From Temnopleurus reevesii (taxonomy: Eukaryota; Echinodermata; Echinoidea; Temnopleuroida; Temnopleuridae): 24,773 nucleotides of DNA. Position numbers and translations under genes: made by a program. Within the stretch, counting starts at the first letter, position 1, and each line of letters starts with the position of its first letter. The notes under the pieces were generated by a model. The model did no database searches. It saw only the letters and a program-made list of their open reading frames with translations, and was not told the origin of the DNA. The stretch spans positions 2,352-27,124 of the forward strand of contig BQKZ01005832.1 of NCBI GenBank assembly GCA_036244855.1. The letters are read 5' to 3'. This document shows, in pieces, positions 20,926-24,773 of this stretch.

Positions 20926-21360
20926 GCATGGAGGATTACTCATGGAGGAAAACTGCAAGGGGAGGCCCCTATTTTTCTTCAGCTCACTCACTTTTAAGAC
21001 TTGTCACAGTGAAATCTAGAAGACCAACTTCCGTTGAATGTCTGTATTCCAGTCTATAAACTTGGTAGATAAAGGAAGATGATGAGAATATGCTTTGAGC
21101 GTTAGACTCGCGAAATAGATGGATCAATCAATGGTGGAGAGGATGTTGGTATATTTCCCTGGTGGCAGTCAGAGAGGAGGCTACGTGGCGGTGCTTTCCC
21201 CGAACAGTAACTGGTGATGATAACTCCACTCCGAATATATTATTCTACTGCACTCATCATCTCATTAGAAGTTGAAGAGATGGTAATGCAGTTTCCTGAT
21301 TAAACCAGTACTGCATTCAAATAATGTTTATGTACATACCCCAGCACAGCCGTTGTGTAC

Positions 21361-21512
21361 CTGAAGCCGACTTTTGGCAAAGTTCGTGGTGTTGTATCCC
21401 AACTCGTCTTTATTGACATGTCACAACGAACGAAATGAAGTATTCTAGCAAAACATTGCGTCCAACTTCCGTCAGCTATCAACAACTTCTTGGCCTTGAC
21501 ATATTTTCTTGA
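21361..21512 (-). CDS. Candidate internal exon, unidentified
   Basis: On the minus strand, a strong acceptor (TTTCCTGTACACTTCTTCAG) ends at 21513 and is followed by 50 open codons plus two bases to a possible donor (GGCTTCAG|GTACAC). The peptide begins SRKYVKAKKLLIADGSWTQC. If the weak donor is not used, the frame runs on to a TAA at 21300. It lies upstream of the 20651 exon on the same strand, but that exon starts with its own ATG, so the two may belong to different transcripts. Coding unproven. Confidence 0.3.
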
Positions 21513-21519
21513 CTGAAGA

Positions 21520-23680
21520 AGTGTACAGGAAATACATCCACGTTCCGTTCAAGTCTTAAAATTCAATAAAATCACTAAGAAATATTTATTGCTTCTGGCA
21601 AAAGCATGCAAATATATGACTGATGATACAGATAACCACTGGCCCCAATGCTTGCATAGCAACACATGTAGGAAGACCTTTAGGAACGAATGAGGGTTAG
21701 CACAAGTTTTGCCAACTCTTGTAATCTTTTAAGCCCACACAAGTCCCTGTTTCAGCCAGTTTATGGATTAGTTCGTCCAAACACACGCAATATCATACAA
21801 GGACGTCGTTTTCGCATACAATTCTAAAAAGTTTCGATCCAGCATTGATTGCATAGAGAAGCAAATAATCTTATTGGCATGGGAATATTATTGAAAAGAT
21901 CCAACCGGTGGCCTCATGATGGATATTTCAGCGGTTTCACGGAGAAGTTTAGTATAAGATCACTTGCCAATTTACACTGAAACCTAGCAATTCCCAAACA
22001 ATGACCATTCACAATCATTGAGTCATTCGATGTGGTCCTATAGGTCACACTGAGCTGGGTTACAACACAGGCAATTAGTAATTCGGATATCATACAGCTT
22101 CTGCAATAAACAATGATTAACTACGATCCCATGTAAAAGTTTATTTTGTAAACGGAAAATATTATTATTGATTATATCGGGATTCGTTTTGAAGTTATCC
22201 GCGGTTCTCCAACTCCTTATGCAGTACCAATGCCTTATAATGTTCCAACAGTCGTGTATAATTCCGCATAATGGGATAAAAGGAAAGAAGCATTCTGAAG
22301 AAGGATCGAGGGGATCTTTTTTTTAAACAAAACTTTTCAAAATAGAGTAACAATCTCAAAGTAATCAACGCGAATCCAATTCCCCGTCACAATGGAGATA
22401 CATATACGGAAAACACGAATGCATGTAAGTAAATTAGCAAGTACCCGAAGTAAATTACTTAAATGAAATTGAATCCTCGATGTGAACGTCCCTTTGATTG
22501 AATAACAAATCAGAAGAGGGTTCCGGACATGGAAATGCTATAATTCTCATTAATAAATTTTCCTTAAGATATAGGATATATAGTAATGATAACCCTAATT
22601 GCGAGTGATTCATTTCCCAATATTTAAATAGCAGACAACATGGATAGCTTACAACGATAGTCCGGAATGATTTCATTCTTGGAAAATGTATTACAAAAGT
22701 ACTTTTCTAAGCTCCATGTTAATAGCTTTAAAACAGTTGAAGAGTTTACACTGGAAGGTAAAGTCAAAATTGGGAAATAATATTCTCAATTCGAGGTACC
22801 AACCATCTATATGAAGCTTGTTTTATTTAGGTATCTCATGCAGATTTATTTTACGACCACGTTGCAAAATTACATTTAAATCAATAATCAATACTGCGAA
22901 TCATAGTAAAGTGAATGAAACGTTGCCCGGTAAATACTTCGCGCAATTAGCAGACTTATATCCCCCAAGTGAGAATACCTTTCATTATGAAGGGATATTG
23001 TCTTTAAAAAACGTTCATTGTGTTTCACGAAACTTTACTAACGCCAATAAGCACATGTAGTTAATTTCCCTAACCAGTTTAGTTTCATATCATGTCTTAC
23101 AAAAAAGAAAAATAAGTATATATCAATTTTTGCACCGGCAAAAATAATCAAAATCGAAAAGAACAATAGCATTGTCTTAATCTATTTTATTCAAAAATAT
23201 TTGCTTGGACTGGCAAATGAAACTGAAAGAAAGCTGAGCATGAGGAAATCCAGGTGATAATCATAATGAATGGTCTAAATATACCTTGTCAAAATATTGT
23301 TCAACTCTGTTTAGAATTAAAGTTCTGCAATGACGATAAGACGTTGTGGCTTGTTTCAACCCTTTTCTTGAGCGTGGGGATAGTCCAGATCGTACAGATA
23401 AGCGCATCTCTTGATTTCATTAAGGGGCCATATCTAGGCACCATTGTGAGAAGCTATATACCAGGGAGTTGTCTTCAAAGGTCTTCAAGGATTATATGCC
23501 ACACAGGAACCACTCAAAGCCAAAATTGATTACTCCTGAATTATCGAGAAAAAAAATAATTTGCTTTATATGACGTAGGTGGGAGCATGGTACATCTCAT
23601 AAGAATCGCAAGAGAACACATGCGAGAGGCGACTCTGCGATATGCCCACCAAATAAGTTTTGGCACTTGCCGTGCATACG
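21520..23680. other. No convincing gene
   Basis: Open stretches at 22818-23060 and 23254-23529 are at chance length. The first follows a moderate acceptor (TTTTATTTAG at 22830) and reads ISCRFILRPRCKITFK; the second has a hydrophobic segment (TLWLVSTLFLSVGIVQIVQI). Neither has a linked exon or homology I recognise. Confidence 0.5.
22377..22402 (+). repeat. Dispersed repeat core, single copy
   Basis: CAATTCCCCGTCACAATGGA at 22377 and following matches the family core in plus orientation. Confidence 0.5.
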
Positions 23681-23688
23681 CATAAGGA

Positions 23689-24076
23689 GGCGCCGTGGTG
23701 TAGGGGGTTCTGACTCTCGCCTTTCAACCAGAGGGTCGTAGGTTCGAAGCCCATCCATGGTATTAGTTTTCCTTGAGCAAGAAATTCAAACCTGGGAGGT
23801 GTTTCACCAAGATAAGAAAGACTTAACGATCGACTGGTCCTTTCTTGTGCGTAATAATTCATAATAGTACGCGCATTCAGCGCAAGAATTGATACCACTC
23901 GATCTTAAAGTCGTGCGTAACTTTCAGAATGACTTGGTGAAACACCACCCAGGTAGGAATATCTAGTCCTTGAAAAGGGCTAATTAAAAGCCAGAGTAAT
24001 AATAATGCAAAGCGCCTTTAGCACTCAGCAGAGTGGATACGTGCGCCATAATGATTTCATCTATTAATAATATCAT
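23689..24076 (+). mobile_element. tRNA-derived SINE, interrupted by a MITE
   Basis: The head has an A box TGGTGTAGGGG (23696-23706) and a perfect B box GGTTCGAAGCC (23741-23751), so it carries an internal RNA polymerase III promoter. The body (TTTTCCTTGAGCAAGAAATT) and tail (AATAATAATGCAAAGCGCCT, then AGCAGAGTGGATACGTGCGC) resemble abundant sea urchin SINE2 elements, from memory. CATAAG flanks both ends (23681-23686 and 24077-24082), a likely target duplication. The middle is replaced by an inserted hairpin element (23791-23953). Confidence 0.8.
23791..23953. mobile_element. MITE nested in the SINE, 21-bp terminal inverted repeats
   Basis: The arms at 23791-23811 and 23933-23953 match at 20 of 21 positions (CCTGGGWGGTGTTTCACCA and on). 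Inner segments are also partly complementary (TCGATC, ACCA, AAGAA), so the whole 163 bp can fold as one imperfect hairpin. No target duplication is clear, because the outer CCCAGG may overlap SINE sequence. The true edge could be at GGTGTTTCACC. Confidence 0.7.
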
Positions 24077-24420
24077 CATAAGTAAACTCTTCAAAGAATA
24101 GTTAGAAAATCTGAATTCAATCGATCCTTTCCCAATAGTCGCAATAAACATTAATGTTTGATCGGTATTACTGAAAAGATCGATTCATTTTCCAAGTTAG
24201 TTGACTAATTAGAATTATTCGATTTCGTTTGACCTGGAATGCAGCTCGGGAAGTCACAACAATATTCATCAATTAAACATTTTGCCAGTATAAGCGATTA
24301 ATGCTGACATAAGTGGGCAGCAGACAACCTCGTAACTCTTAAGGCCAACTCACATCCTTGCGTTTATCCCTCGAGCGTCTTTTTAAAAATTACTCCCTTG
24401 ACGCACAGAGACGGACGTCA

Positions 24421-24492
24421 TACGGTGGAGTGACGATCGTGTACGCTTCTCTGATACAAGCCGAAAGACAGTCCACCGTCTGATCAGCGTAT
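24421..24492 (+). repeat. Segment similar to the 19.1-kb exon, with short inverted arms
   Basis: CCACCGTCTGATCAGCGTAT (24473-24492) matches the minus-strand exon at 19133-19251 at 18 of 20 bases, and roughly 31 of 40 over a longer stretch starting CAAGCCGA. Upstream TACGGTGGAGTG (24421-24432) is nearly the inverse of CAGTCCACCGTC (24469-24480). It could be an exon relic or a shared mobile element. Confidence 0.4.
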
Positions 24493-24773
24493 ACTGATAT
24501 TTTTTTTAACTTTCACAAAAGGCTTTGTGAGTCGGCTTTTAAGGGGGTCTGCTCTTTGGAACTATGAACTATGAGCCGGAATGATCGAATTAGCAAAAGT
24601 GTAAAAACTCTCAGGGTACAATGTTTGACCGAGGTGCCAATAATGCTGTCAGGGGTACAGCTTTTAACGCTACAGGTTTCATTGTGTGTTGCGTCTATTC
24701 AGGCTTAGGGGCACAACTTTTTACCATAAAATTTCGACGCGAGTCAAATCAGCTACACCACAATACTGTATAA

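Noticed and set aside
20989..21158. Overlapping exon models (SNAQSIFSSSFIYQVYRLEY; GNIPTSSPPLIDPSISRV ending in a stop)
   Set aside because: Two or three frames are open over the same short stretch with competing acceptors, so no model can be preferred. Noted only as part of a cluster finding.
23689..23755. A functional tRNA gene
   Set aside because: The A and B boxes are present, but no proper acceptor stem closes and the sequence continues into a SINE body.
23566..23898. Minus-strand ORF of 110 codons (contains GFEPTTLWLKGES)
   Set aside because: It is the reverse complement of the SINE tRNA head; such peptides are common false ORFs over tRNA-derived repeats.
1..24773. CRISPR arrays, bacterial operons, prophage or integrated virus genes
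   Set aside because: None seen. There are no regularly spaced repeats with unique spacers, no long prokaryotic ORFs and no polymerase or capsid-like frames; the window is eukaryotic.

Overview
This window reads as nuclear DNA of a marine invertebrate deuterostome, most likely an echinoderm close to sea urchins. It is AT-rich and intron-dense, with no operons or Shine-Dalgarno sites and no long ORF. It contains a tRNA-derived SINE (about 23689-24076) whose head and tail (AATAATAATGCAAAGCGCC and following) resemble, from memory, the common sea urchin SINE2 group. The echinoid assignment is an inference from that SINE. Most ORFs of 60-130 codons here are at the length expected by chance, so I list coding exons only where splice signals or codon-level evidence support them.

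Layout. 1-1290: no gene seen; poly-C tract at 25-53. 1295-2314 (minus strand): the most interesting locus, five tandem copies of a short exon, each ending in an identical strong donor (GTAAGTG). Copies E, D, B and A all enter in phase 1 and leave in phase 2. Copies A and D differ at eight aligned codons, all third-position and all synonymous, which points to selection on protein. Because entry and exit phases differ, only one copy per transcript keeps the frame, as in a mutually exclusive exon cluster. A MITE-like element (1344-1519) interrupts the spacer beyond copy A. 2345 is an ambiguous base. 2350-4430: no gene seen, one degenerate tRNA-like B box.

4430-13100: repeats dominate. A dispersed family with the core CCCGTCACAATGGAGACACTT recurs about a dozen times on both strands, including an array at 10222-11420. 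There is also a 113-bp tandem repeat (7708-8060), poly-C (9913-9930) and weak exon candidates at 7360, 8467 and 9554.

13100-18900: a perfect 49-bp duplication, an exon or promoter candidate at 14.04-14.20 kb, and a direct duplication at 16.25-17.12 kb flanking a hairpin-rich minisatellite. 18900-21520 (minus strand): a probable small gene with a first coding exon at 20651-20777 and a basic terminal exon at 19133-19251 with poly(A) signal at 19018-19023. Two perfect RFX X-box motifs lie at 18980 and 19512, and further exon-like pieces at 20212-20278 and 21361-21512. 21520-23680: nothing convincing. 23689-24076: the SINE, itself split by a MITE. 24421-24492 resembles part of the 19.1-kb exon in opposite orientation.

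I could not name any protein. The genes are incomplete in this window, so how they work together cannot be stated beyond the splicing logic of the exon cluster.
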